Assembly (NCBI RefSeq): GCF_014288055.1
Contig: NZ_JACOPK010000003.1
Location: forward strand, 124,001 to 188,000
Reading direction: 5' to 3'
DNA length: 64,000 nt
From: Agathobaculum hominis
Lineage (GTDB): Bacteria; Bacillota; Clostridia; Oscillospirales; Butyricicoccaceae
Below, piece after piece: positions 40,725-48,217 of the stretch. Position 1 is the stretch's first letter. Every line of letters begins with the position of its first letter. The position numbers were made by a program, and so were the translations under genes. The notes under the pieces are model-generated. The model ran no database searches and was not told where the DNA came from. It saw only the letters and a program-made list of their open reading frames with translations.

Positions 40725-41699
40725 TTATGCTTTCTGTGTTTCGGCAGGAGCCGTCTCGGTCTGCTCGGCGAGGCGTTCCTCGAGCCAGCGCGAAATATCG
40801 CCGTAGGTCTCGATGCGGCCGAGCTCGTTGAGCAGCTCATGACGGGCGTTTTTGTAAAAAACTGCGTCGATGTTGCGGGAGCCTCCTGCACGATAAAGAC
40901 TGATGACGCGGCGCACGCCGTCGCCGTAGCGGCCGACCGGGTCGCGGTCGCCTGCGAGGAAGAACAGCGGCAGGTCGCTCGGCGTGCGGCGGAAGGTCGC
41001 GTTGCTGTTTGCGCGCGCGCAGAGGATGAACAGATCGCGGAAGGCGGAGGCGGTGAAGATAAAGTTGCACTTTTCGTCCGACTGATAGAGAGAAACGACC
41101 TCTTCGTCGCGGCTGAGCCAGTCAAAGACCGAATTGGGGTGGTCGATCCTGCGGTTGTAGGCCTTGAAGGCGATGCTGTTCAGCAGGCCGCTGCGGAAGG
41201 TCACGCCACGCGTGCGTGCGATGGAGTCTGCGATATGGGCCGCGCTGAGGGCGGCGGCGTTCGGGCCGGCGGTGCCGATGAGGATCGAGCCTGCAAGCTC
41301 CGTGCCGCACTCGGGCAGGCACAGGCGGACGATGAGCGAGCCCATGGAATGACCGAGCATGAAATAAGGGAGGTCGGGATAGCGGCGGTGCATCAGCTCG
41401 CGCAGGTGGAGTACGTCCTGAATGAGGTATTTCCAGCCGTCATGCGCGGCGAAAAAGCCGAGGTCAGCCGGCCGGGAGACCGAAGCGCCGTGGCCGATGT
41501 GGTCGTTGCCGCAGACGATGAAGCCGAGGCCGCAGAGATATTTGGCAAAGGCAGTGTAGCGCGAGAAATATTCGCACATGCCGTGGCTGATCTGAACGAT
41601 GCCGCGGATATGGGAGTCCTCGGGCACGAGAATGTAGTAGGCGACATTGGAAACGCCGTTCGCGCTTTTATAAATATTCTGAGTGCATTTTATATTCAT
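40725..41699 (-). CDS. Alpha/beta hydrolase (monoacylglycerol lipase/lysophospholipase-like)
   Basis: 324 residues. Oxyanion-hole HGM in IVQISHGMCEYFSRY, nucleophile Ser in FMLGHSMGSLIVR, Asp in LAGDRDPVG and His in YKNARHELLNE complete the triad. The family (Hydrolase_4) cleaves monoacylglycerols and lysophospholipids. No signal peptide. Ribosome site is weak (GACGTGGG), and no clear promoter was found in 41700-41867. Confidence 0.9.
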   Translation of the reverse strand: MNIKCTQNIYKSANGVSNVAYYILVPEDSHIRGIVQISHGMCEYFSRYTAFAKYLCGLGFIVCGNDHIGHGASVSRPADLGFFAAHDGWKYLIQDVLHLRELMHRRYPDLPYFMLGHSMGSLIVRLCLPECGTELAGSILIGTAGPNAAALSAAHIADSIARTRGVTFRSGLLNSIAFKAYNRRIDHPNSVFDWLSRDEEVVSLYQSDEKCNFIFTASAFRDLFILCARANSNATFRRTPSDLPLFFLAGDRDPVGRYGDGVRRVISLYRAGGSRNIDAVFYKNARHELLNELGRIETYGDISRWLEERLAEQTETAPAETQKA

Positions 41700-41867
41700 A
41701 AACCCACGTCCGATCGCAGAAATAGGAGACAGGCCGCCGGAGACTGACAGACGCTGTCAATGGTTATGTTAATATCATACCACATAAAAGCGGAATTGTG
41801 CACATTATTTGATAAAGTTCACAAAGCGTTTATAAATTCAGCGAACGCGCCGCGCCTTTGTACTTTT

Positions 41868-42529
41868 TACCGTCTGCCGACGGTATGCCTTCCCGCCGAT
41901 ACAGCGGCGCAGCCGGTGGAGGCGAGACTGGCCCTTCCGGGCAGGGGGATGTTCGCCATGACATGGCGTGGCATTGCCGCCGTCTGGCGGCGGGGGGATT
42001 GCCGGGGTCTCCCGGCGGAGACAAAAGGGGCAGGGAAACCTTGGTGTCCCTGCCCCTCTTGACTCCCCAACCTTTCCCTCGGACGCGACTCCCTCCGGTC
42101 GCGCGTCTAAAAGCGAGAGGCCCACAGGGACGTCTGGTGCTCCAAGGCATAACCCTTGATTGAAGCGGAGCCGGTCGCAGCACAAATCAAGCGCCCTGCA
42201 CCGTCTGGCCGCGCACTGATATGCGCGGCAAATCACGCAAAGTAAATTCAGGGCATAACAGCGTCCCAAAATCTGCCCGACGCCCGGAATCGTGCTCCCG
42301 TAACCCCCGTTTCGCTGCACATCTCCGATGTGTCAGCGCAAAGGAAGGTCTGGGGAGTCAAGAGGGGACAGGAAACCATTGGTGTCCTGTCCCCTTTTGT
42401 CTCCGCCGCCAGACGGCGGCACTCTCGGCCGCCGAAGGCGGCCACTCCGCCGCGCCCTCCGAGGGCGTAAAGTCACCTCCACCGGCTGTGCCGCTGTATC
42501 GGCGGAAGGTCTACCGTCAGCAAACGGTA
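41868..42529. repeat. Repeat family B, full copy (662 bp)
   Basis: Left end TACCGTCTGCCGACGGTA then CCGATACAGCGGCG; right end GCCGCTGTATCGGCGG...CTACCGTCAGCAAACGGTA. Internal hairpins GGGGCAGGG/CCCTGCCCC (about 42027-42058) and GGGGACAGG/CCTGTCCCC (about 42364-42396). Lies between the divergent lipase and ftsH genes. No coding capacity supported. Confidence 0.8.
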
Positions 42530-42588
42530 AAAAAGAAAGAGCCGATGCCTGGTGGGGGACAATTTGCAAAATGTTCACATTTGAACCA

Positions 42589-42618
42589 TTGACGCAGGAT
42601 GAAAAAACGGCGTATATT
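42589..42618 (+). promoter_or_regulatory. Sigma-A promoter of ftsH
   Basis: -35 TTGACG (42589-42594), 18-bp spacer, -10 TATATT (42613-42618), about 65 bp before the ATG and just downstream of repeat B. Confidence 0.75.
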
Positions 42619-42685
42619 ATATAGTAATCCCAAAGCACTGCGCGCGGTGCGCCGCGCTCTCCCGACAAAGGACAGGTGAATCCAT

Positions 42686-44509
42686 ATGCCAACAAACAAG
42701 GGGCAGAAATCCCCTAAAAGACCGCTGATCTTCTACTATGCTGTGACGCTCATCGTTCTGATGCTGCTCAACTGGCTGTTCTTCCCGTCTCTGCTCAGCC
42801 GGCAGGTGACCGAGATCGGCTACGACGAGCTGGTCAGCATGGTGGACGACGGAAAGGTCGAAACCGTTTCCTACGACAGCCAGGACCACGAGATCGTTTT
42901 TGAAGCGAAGGACGACAAGGGCAAAACCGCCCTCTACAAGACCGGCATCTTCCCGGATGACGCGCTTGTTGACCGCCTGCTGAAGGGCAACGTCAAGTTC
43001 GCCGCCGAGATCCCTACGCAGGCTTCGCCGCTCGTCAGCATGCTCGTCAGCTATATCGTGCCGATCGTGCTCATTATCGCCGTCGGCCAGTGGCTCCAGA
43101 AGAAAATGATGAAGAACATGGGCGGCAACATGATGAGCTTCGGCAAGTCGGGCGCGAAGATCTACGCCGAGAACGAGACTGGCAAGACCTTCTCTGACGT
43201 CGCCGGTCAGGACGAGGCCAAGGAGGCTCTGACCGAGATCGTTGACTTCCTGCACAACCCGAACCGCTACGCCGCCATCGGCGCGAAGCTGCCCAAGGGC
43301 GCGCTGCTCGTCGGCCCTCCGGGCACCGGCAAGACCCTGCTCGCCAAGGCTGTCGCGGGCGAAGCGCACGTTCCGTTCTTCTCCATCTCCGGCTCGGAGT
43401 TTGTTGAAATGTTCGTCGGCATGGGCGCGGCCAAGGTGCGCGACCTGTTCAAGCAGGCCGGTGAGAAGGCGCCCTGCATCGTGTTCATCGACGAGATCGA
43501 CACCATCGGCAAAAAGCGCGACGGCGCAGGCATGGGCGGCAACGATGAGCGCGAGCAGACGCTCAACCAGCTGCTGACCGAGATGGACGGCTTCGACGGC
43601 ACCAAGGGCGTCGTCATCCTCGCCGCGACCAACCGCCCGGAGTCGCTCGATCCGGCGCTGCTGCGTCCCGGCCGTTTCGACCGCCGCATTCCCGTACAGC
43701 TGCCCGACCTGCAGGGCCGTATCGCCATCCTCAAGGTGCACGCCAAGGATGTGCACATGACCGGGCACATCGACTTCAACGCCATCGCGCGCGCGACCTC
43801 GGGCGCGTCCGGCGCTGACCTTGCGAACATCATCAATGAGGCCGCGCTCCGTGCCGTCCGTCTCGGACGCAGCGCCGTGGAGCAGGCTGATCTCGAGGAG
43901 AGCGTCGAGACGGTAATCGCCGGTGCGCAGCGCAAGAACGCCGTGCTCAGCGCAAAGGAGAAGGAGATCGTCTCCTATCACGAGATCGGCCACGCGCTCG
44001 TCGCGGCCAAGCAGACCAACTCTGCGCCCGTCACCAAGATCACCATCGTTCCGCGCACCTCGGGCGCGCTCGGCTACACCATGCAGGTGGACGAGGGCGA
44101 GCATAACCTCATGACGCGGGACGAGCTGCTGAACAAGCTCGCCACACTCACCGGCGGCCGTGCGGCCGAGGAGCTGATCTTCGGCTCGATCACGACCGGC
44201 GCGTCCAACGACATCGAGCAGGCGACCAAGCTCGCACGCGCCATGATCACCCGCTACGGCATGAGCCGCAAATTTGACATGGTCGCGCTCGAGACCGTTA
44301 CGAACCAGTATCTTTCCGGCGACACCACCCTTGCCTGCTCGGCTGAGACCGCCGCGCAGATCGACGAAGAGGTCATCGCGACCGTCAAGGCTGCGCACGA
44401 AAAGGCCATCGAGATTTTGCAGGACAACATGGATGTGCTGCATCGCCTTGCGCATCATCTGCTCGAGAAGGAGACCATCACCGGCGACGAGTTCATGAGC
44501 ATGCTGTAA
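42686..44509 (+). CDS. ftsH: ATP-dependent zinc metalloprotease FtsH
   Basis: 607 residues. Two N-terminal membrane helices (about 13-35 and 113-133) flank a small extracytoplasmic domain. AAA module: Walker A GPPGTGKTLLAKA near 210, IVFIDEIDTIG Walker B, second region of homology ATNRPESLDPALLRPGRFDRR. The zinc protease site is HEIGH at about 432 (HEAGH in most relatives, with the two zinc His and Glu preserved). It degrades membrane and short-lived proteins, in spore formers including SpoVM and Spo0E. Monocistronic. Confidence 0.97.
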   Translation: MPTNKGQKSPKRPLIFYYAVTLIVLMLLNWLFFPSLLSRQVTEIGYDELVSMVDDGKVETVSYDSQDHEIVFEAKDDKGKTALYKTGIFPDDALVDRLLKGNVKFAAEIPTQASPLVSMLVSYIVPIVLIIAVGQWLQKKMMKNMGGNMMSFGKSGAKIYAENETGKTFSDVAGQDEAKEALTEIVDFLHNPNRYAAIGAKLPKGALLVGPPGTGKTLLAKAVAGEAHVPFFSISGSEFVEMFVGMGAAKVRDLFKQAGEKAPCIVFIDEIDTIGKKRDGAGMGGNDEREQTLNQLLTEMDGFDGTKGVVILAATNRPESLDPALLRPGRFDRRIPVQLPDLQGRIAILKVHAKDVHMTGHIDFNAIARATSGASGADLANIINEAALRAVRLGRSAVEQADLEESVETVIAGAQRKNAVLSAKEKEIVSYHEIGHALVAAKQTNSAPVTKITIVPRTSGALGYTMQVDEGEHNLMTRDELLNKLATLTGGRAAEELIFGSITTGASNDIEQATKLARAMITRYGMSRKFDMVALETVTNQYLSGDTTLACSAETAAQIDEEVIATVKAAHEKAIEILQDNMDVLHRLAHHLLEKETITGDEFMSML

Positions 44510-44535
44510 ACAGAAAAGCCGCCCCGAAGGACGGC

Positions 44536-44564
44536 TTGACAACAGCAGAAATAACAGGTATACT
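44536..44564 (+). promoter_or_regulatory. Consensus promoter of a probable antisense (antitoxin) RNA
   Basis: TTGACA (44536-44541), 17-bp spacer, TATACT (44559-44564). Transcription from about 44571 runs rightward against the small hydrophobic ORF at 44654-44728; no rightward gene follows before dacF, which is on the other strand. Confidence 0.72.
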
Positions 44565-44570
44565 GAAAAT

Positions 44571-44806
44571 ACAAAGAGGCACTGTCGGCAGACGGTCAGC
44601 CCTCAAAGTTTTTCAATCACGTAGTGACCGCTTACTTTCTCAGGGTAGGGCGGTCACTTCGCGTATGTAATAAGCATGTCGAGCACGAATGCTGCGCATA
44701 CCAGAATGCGAAAGAGTTTCTTTCTCATACGCATCACCCCCTCTCGCAAGGGAGTGGCTGACCGTCCGCCGTCTGTAACAGCGCCTCGGGGACACCGAGG
44801 TGTCCT
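44571..44806 (+). ncRNA. Probable RatA-like antisense RNA of a type I toxin-antitoxin locus (3' end estimated)
   Basis: Starts after the strong promoter at 44536-44564. It would contain the complement of the whole toxin ORF, the GTGACCGC/GCGGTCAC hairpin (44624-44657), and a long inverted repeat (44586-44601 with 44756-44771, 15 of 16 paired). A possible 3' stem is CCTCGG/CCGAGG with GGACACC/GGTGTCC near 44785-44806, without a T run. Existence is inferred from promoter and layout only. Confidence 0.5.
44654..44728 (-). CDS. Small hydrophobic peptide, probable type I toxin (24 aa)
   Basis: Sequence starts MRKKLFRILVCAAFV and ends in YAK: basic N-terminus, one membrane-spanning stretch, charged tail, as in TxpA/BsrG/Ldr-type toxins. 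Strong ribosome site GAGAGGGGGTG eight bases before ATG 44728; ATG 44734 in frame is an alternative. Stop codon lies in the arm of an 8-bp hairpin. Own promoter at 44814-44842 on the same strand and a consensus promoter opposite. No homolog recalled by sequence; call rests on architecture. Confidence 0.6.
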   Translation of the reverse strand: MRKKLFRILVCAAFVLDMLITYAK

Positions 44807-44813
44807 TGTCAGC

Positions 44814-44842
44814 ATTATAACAGAGTTCGACAAATAACGCAA
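44814..44842 (-). promoter_or_regulatory. Promoter of the small toxin mRNA
   Basis: Minus strand: -35 TTGCGT (44842-44837), 17-bp spacer, extended -10 TGTTATAAT (44819-44814). Leader of about 80 nt containing GGACACC/GGTGTCC and the sequence able to pair with the 3' end. Confidence 0.7.
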
Positions 44843-44847
44843 GAAAG

Positions 44848-44888
44848 CAAAGGACAGAACCCGGAAAAGGGCTCTGTCCTTTTGTTTT
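44848..44888. terminator. Terminator-like hairpin after dacF
   Basis: AAAGGACAGA / TCTGTCCTTTTGTTTTT. The better T run is on the plus strand, so it could end the antisense RNA as well as dacF transcripts. Confidence 0.65.
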
Positions 44889-44891
44889 TGT

Positions 44892-46364
44892 TTATTTTCT
44901 GTGGCGTCGCTGATAGGTGCTGTCGTTATAGCGCGAGCGGGAGGAACGGCGCCGTCTGCGGCGGCGGACACCGCCAAAGACAAGGCCCGTAAAGATATGC
45001 AGCAGGAAGAAGGCTGCGGCGGCGAGCAGCAGTACCTTGAACACGATGCTCTGGGAGAACGAGCTGAGCTTGTCCGCGTAGAACAGGACCGTGCTGCGCG
45101 AGATGTCGTTGAGGGCGACAAGCTCGACCGTGCCGTAGTCGCGGCCGTCATAGGTATAGGTCACGCTGCCGATGGTATCGCCGGCCTTGATGGGAGCGTC
45201 GACCTCCTCGGGGATGTCGGACTGAAGCTCGAGATCCTTTACGTCGAGCTCCCTGGGCAGCAGGGAAACGAGATCGTTCTTCGCGGTGAGGATGACCTGA
45301 TTGGTGTCGGTCGAGAGCTTGACTTTGGTGTAAGTGACCTCCTCGCCCTGCCGGGCGAGGGTCTTGGAGGTGAAGTTCTCAAAGCCCCACTGGCACAGGC
45401 TCTTGGTATCGGTGAAGCTGGCGGCGACGGTCGGGTATTCCTTCGAGCTGCTCGAGCAGCCGAGCACGACCGAGAACAGCTTTGCGTCGCCGTATTCGGC
45501 GTAGCCGACGAAGCAGTTGCCTGCCTGCGAGGTATGGCCGGTCTTGATGCCGAGACAGTTTGCGTAGCTCCACGGCTGGAACGAGCTGAAGATCAGCTGG
45601 TTGGTGGTGAGGATAATGCGCTCCTCGTGCAGGTTGGTCTTTGCCATGCGGTGCTGCACGGTGCTCACGATGTCGCGGAAGGTCGCGTCCTTCATGGCTT
45701 CCTTCGCGATTAAGTACAGGTCGTGCGCGGTGGTGTAGTGGTCGTCCTCGTGCAGGCCGCAGGGGTTGCAGAAGTGCGTGCCGGTGCAGCCGAGCTCGGC
45801 GGCGCGTTCGTTCATCATGTCGACGAACTGCTCCCAGCTGCCGCCGACGTGGCGCGCGAGCATGTAGGCCGCCTCATTCGCGGAGGGCAGCATGAGTGCG
45901 TACAGCAGATCCTTGACCGTGACCTGCTCGCCGACCTTGATGCCGGCGTTCGAGCTGTCTGAGGTCACGTTTTCGAAGTCGCTGGCCTCGGCGGTCACGA
46001 CCACGCTCAGGTCGGAGACGTTCTCGAGCGTCAGCAGGGCGGTCATGATCTTGGTGGTCGAGGCGGGATAGCGCTTTTCGTCTGCGTTCTTCTCATAGAG
46101 CACCATGTCGCTCTCCGGGCTGACGAGCAGGGCGGCCGTCGCGTCGAGAGCAGGCGCGTTCGCGGCCGCCGCCGTGACCGTCGGGTCGTTGTCCGCCGTC
46201 GTAACCGCAGTTTTGTCGGCCGTATCGGTGCTGTCCGCGCTGTCAGAGGACGAGGCGTCGGTGTCGTCCTCGACCGCAAAGGCCTGCGGCAGGGGCGCGG
46301 CGTTCAGCAGCAGCGCCAGACCGAGCGCGAGCGCGCTCAGCCGGCGAAGTATTTCATTTTTCAT
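44892..46364 (-). CDS. D-alanyl-D-alanine carboxypeptidase (DacF/PBP5-like)
   Basis: 490 residues. Signal peptide 1-30 (PLPQAFA), a Thr/Ser/Asp-rich linker 31-75, then peptidase S11 domain with SxxK (PASTTKIM, Ser102/Lys105), SxN (LPSANEAAY) and KTG (LGIKTGHTS). A PBP5 C-terminal domain and one membrane helix near 455-478 follow, ending in a very basic Arg/Ser tail. It trims the fifth D-Ala from peptidoglycan stems, in vegetative wall or spore cortex. Start 46364 overlaps the upstream small gene by 11 bases. Confidence 0.93.
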   Translation of the reverse strand: MKNEILRRLSALALGLALLLNAAPLPQAFAVEDDTDASSSDSADSTDTADKTAVTTADNDPTVTAAAANAPALDATAALLVSPESDMVLYEKNADEKRYPASTTKIMTALLTLENVSDLSVVVTAEASDFENVTSDSSNAGIKVGEQVTVKDLLYALMLPSANEAAYMLARHVGGSWEQFVDMMNERAAELGCTGTHFCNPCGLHEDDHYTTAHDLYLIAKEAMKDATFRDIVSTVQHRMAKTNLHEERIILTTNQLIFSSFQPWSYANCLGIKTGHTSQAGNCFVGYAEYGDAKLFSVVLGCSSSSKEYPTVAASFTDTKSLCQWGFENFTSKTLARQGEEVTYTKVKLSTDTNQVILTAKNDLVSLLPRELDVKDLELQSDIPEEVDAPIKAGDTIGSVTYTYDGRDYGTVELVALNDISRSTVLFYADKLSSFSQSIVFKVLLLAAAAFFLLHIFTGLVFGGVRRRRRRRSSRSRYNDSTYQRRHRK

Positions 46365-46596
46365 CGTCCATGTCCCCCAGAGAAAAGTCAGCGTTGGTGA
46401 ATTTTTCGCGCAGAACGGCCGGCTTTGCCGGAACGCGGCGCAGCGGGTCATAGCGGAACGAACGGCAGTGGTCGGCGGCGTCCATCACGCCGCGCTTGCG
46501 GCACGCGATCCGCTTTCCGTCCGAGAGGGGGCTGCCGTGGGCACAGTAGGTGCAGCGCGGCTCAATATCTTTACGCAGCAGCTTGCTCAGCTTCAT
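46354..46596 (-). CDS. Conserved small Cys-rich protein upstream of dacF
   Basis: 80 residues. Four cysteines in IEPRCTYCAHG, KRIACRKRGV and DHCRSFRYDPLRRVP suggest a zinc-bound fold. I recognise the pattern as a small clostridial protein without function. Good ribosome site AAGGAG and possible minus-strand promoter TGGCAA-17-TATAAT near 46630-46658. Overlap with dacF implies coupled translation. Confidence 0.8.
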   Translation of the reverse strand: MKLSKLLRKDIEPRCTYCAHGSPLSDGKRIACRKRGVMDAADHCRSFRYDPLRRVPAKPAVLREKFTNADFSLGDMDDEK

Positions 46597-46630
46597 GCGA
46601 GAGTCAACTCCTTAAACACTAATAATCTAA

Positions 46631-47665
46631 TTATAGCGTATCGTCTCGCTTTTTGCCAGAGTAAAATATGTACAAAACGGTAACAGCCGCGAGCACGCCT
46701 GCGGAGACGGCGGAGGGCGAGGAGACCGGTCTCGCAGGGGCGAAGGCCGGAACGCAGGACGGGAATGCACGGCAGAGCGCGGCGCTGAGGGCGGCGGCGA
46801 GAGCGCCGTGCAGGAGCTTGGCGCGGACAAGGCCGGGCAGGTCGAGACCGTCCGCAGCCGCGACAGCCTGCATCTGCATCAGGACGGACGCGCCGCCGAA
46901 GGCGAGCAGGAACGAAACGAGCACGAAAAGTGTGTTTTTGGGGAGAAATGACCCGGAAAGCGCAGCCAGACCGCTCGTCAGCTCAAGCAGGCCGGACAGC
47001 AGCCGCAGCGCCGGAGCGCGGGAAAAGACCGGCTCCATGAGCGTGAGCACGGCTGAGAAGGTCACGAGAAAGGCCGTGACGTCGAGCGAGACCGCCGCCG
47101 CATGACGCACGGCCGAGCAGAATACGACGGAGAACGGTCTGCTGTCGGAAGGTTCGGGAGATACCGGTATCGTTTGTCCGTTCTCCGTTCCACGGGAAAC
47201 AAAAATACCGGTCAGCAGGGCGGAGACGACCTGTATGCCGTAGAGCAGCGCGCCGGTTTTCGCCGAACCGAACAGCGTGACGCCGGCAAGCGCGATGCAG
47301 AAGCCGGGACTTGCGCACGAGCAGAACAGCGCCTCGCGCCGGGCGTCCGAGGCGGACAGCCGTCCCTCGCGCAGCAGCGAGGCGCATGCCGCCGCGCCGA
47401 CCGGGTAGCCGCCTGTCAGACCGAGCACAACGGGCGCGGCTCCGGCCTGCGGCAGGGCGAAAACACGGCGCAGCAGGGGCGCGAGAAGGCGCGAGAGCGC
47501 CCGGTCGGCATGAGAGGCGGTCAGCAGCTCTCCGGCCACGAAGAACGGGAACAGCGCCGGGAGAGCCGAGCCTGCCGCGAGGGCAAGGCCGCGCCGAACC
47601 CCCTCGGCGCACGGCCACGGGAACAGCAGCGGCAGCACGAGCAGCAGCACACAGAGAATGCGCAA
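46631..47665 (-). CDS. ylbJ: Sporulation integral membrane protein YlbJ-like
   Basis: 344 residues with about eight helices. Nucleoside-recognition (Gate) domain features: GSALPALFPFFVAGELL, GLTGGYPVGAAACASLL and FCSCASPGFCIALAGV. YlbJ is a sigma-E-dependent membrane protein needed for spore cortex formation in Bacillus. Monocistronic in this window; its 3' end overlaps the promoter region of the small Cys-rich gene. Confidence 0.87.
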   Translation of the reverse strand: MRILCVLLLVLPLLFPWPCAEGVRRGLALAAGSALPALFPFFVAGELLTASHADRALSRLLAPLLRRVFALPQAGAAPVVLGLTGGYPVGAAACASLLREGRLSASDARREALFCSCASPGFCIALAGVTLFGSAKTGALLYGIQVVSALLTGIFVSRGTENGQTIPVSPEPSDSRPFSVVFCSAVRHAAAVSLDVTAFLVTFSAVLTLMEPVFSRAPALRLLSGLLELTSGLAALSGSFLPKNTLFVLVSFLLAFGGASVLMQMQAVAAADGLDLPGLVRAKLLHGALAAALSAALCRAFPSCVPAFAPARPVSSPSAVSAGVLAAVTVLYIFYSGKKRDDTL

Positions 47666-47700
47666 GGCTTTTCACCTCCGGCAAGAATAAAACACGTTGA

Positions 47701-47873
47701 CGCGCAGCAGCGCGCATGAAATAGAATTTGCGCAGCAAATTCATGAAAACCGGGAGCATGTATCTCGGTTTTCATACTGTGAGAGGGAGAAAGTTTCCGC
47801 ATGGGAACTTTCGGACGTCTGTGTCCGGCGAAGTCCGGACACAGGTTGTCGGCGGAACTGTAGTTCCGCGACA
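47701..47873 (-). repeat. Six-hairpin repeat family A, copy 5 (173 bp, reverse)
   Basis: Stem 1 TGTCGCGGAACT/AGTTCCGCCGACA, stem 2 GTGTCCGG/CCGGACAC, stem 3 GAAAGTTCCc/GGAAACTTTC, stem 4 ATGAAAACCG/CGGTTTTCAT, stem 5 AATTTGC/GCAAATT, stem 6 GCGCGC/GCGCG. Stem 2 here differs from copy 4 at three positions, each matched on the other arm. Lies in the divergent ylbJ / yqfC spacer. Confidence 0.88.
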
Positions 47874-47877
47874 GGCT

Positions 47878-47919
47878 TTATCCACCTCCTGTGGAAAAGT
47901 TATGTGTGGAAAAGTTATG
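47878..47919. promoter_or_regulatory. DnaA-box-like cluster with exact 15-bp tandem repeat upstream of yqfC
   Basis: TTATCCACC (47878-47886) is followed by two head-to-tail copies of TGTGGAAAAGTTATG (47890-47904, 47905-47919). TGTGGAAAA is the complement of TTTTCCACA, one mismatch from the DnaA box. Three box-like sites in 42 bp could be DnaA control or coincidence. Confidence 0.45.
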
Positions 47920-47968
47920 CGCAAATCGGAACGCATATGCGCATACAGTTAGCGAAGGGGGAATGCTT

Positions 47969-48217
47969 ATGGCGTTTGACGGATTTGAACTGTTCGAGCC
48001 GCAGGTCGAGCTGCTCGGGCGGCATCTGGCGACGATAGAGAACCACTGCGGCATAGTAGAGTATGACGAGACCGTGCTGCGGGTGAAATGCCGCCGGTGC
48101 GAGGTGCGCATCGAGGGCGAGGGACTGCATCTGACCGCGCTGACGCTTGGAGAGCTGGCGGTCGAGGGAGACATCCGCTCGGTCGCGTTCCTGCCGGGAG
48201 GGGAGGGAGCGGAATGA
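47969..48217 (+). CDS. yqfC: Sporulation protein YqfC
   Basis: 82 residues. Beta-rich small protein of the YabP/YqfC family: FELFEPQVELLGRHLATIENHCGIVEYDETVLRV. Start chosen at ATG 47969, which has AAGGGGG eight bases upstream; ATG 47963 and an earlier in-frame ATG within the tandem repeat are less likely. Produced under sigma-E in Bacillus, first gene of yqfC-yqfD-phoH. Coupled to yqfD by ATGA. Confidence 0.85.
   Translation: MAFDGFELFEPQVELLGRHLATIENHCGIVEYDETVLRVKCRRCEVRIEGEGLHLTALTLGELAVEGDIRSVAFLPGGEGAE

Noticed and set aside
47878..47919. A chromosome replication origin
   Set aside because: Only three DnaA-like boxes, no dnaA/dnaN neighbours and no extended AT-rich unwinding element.
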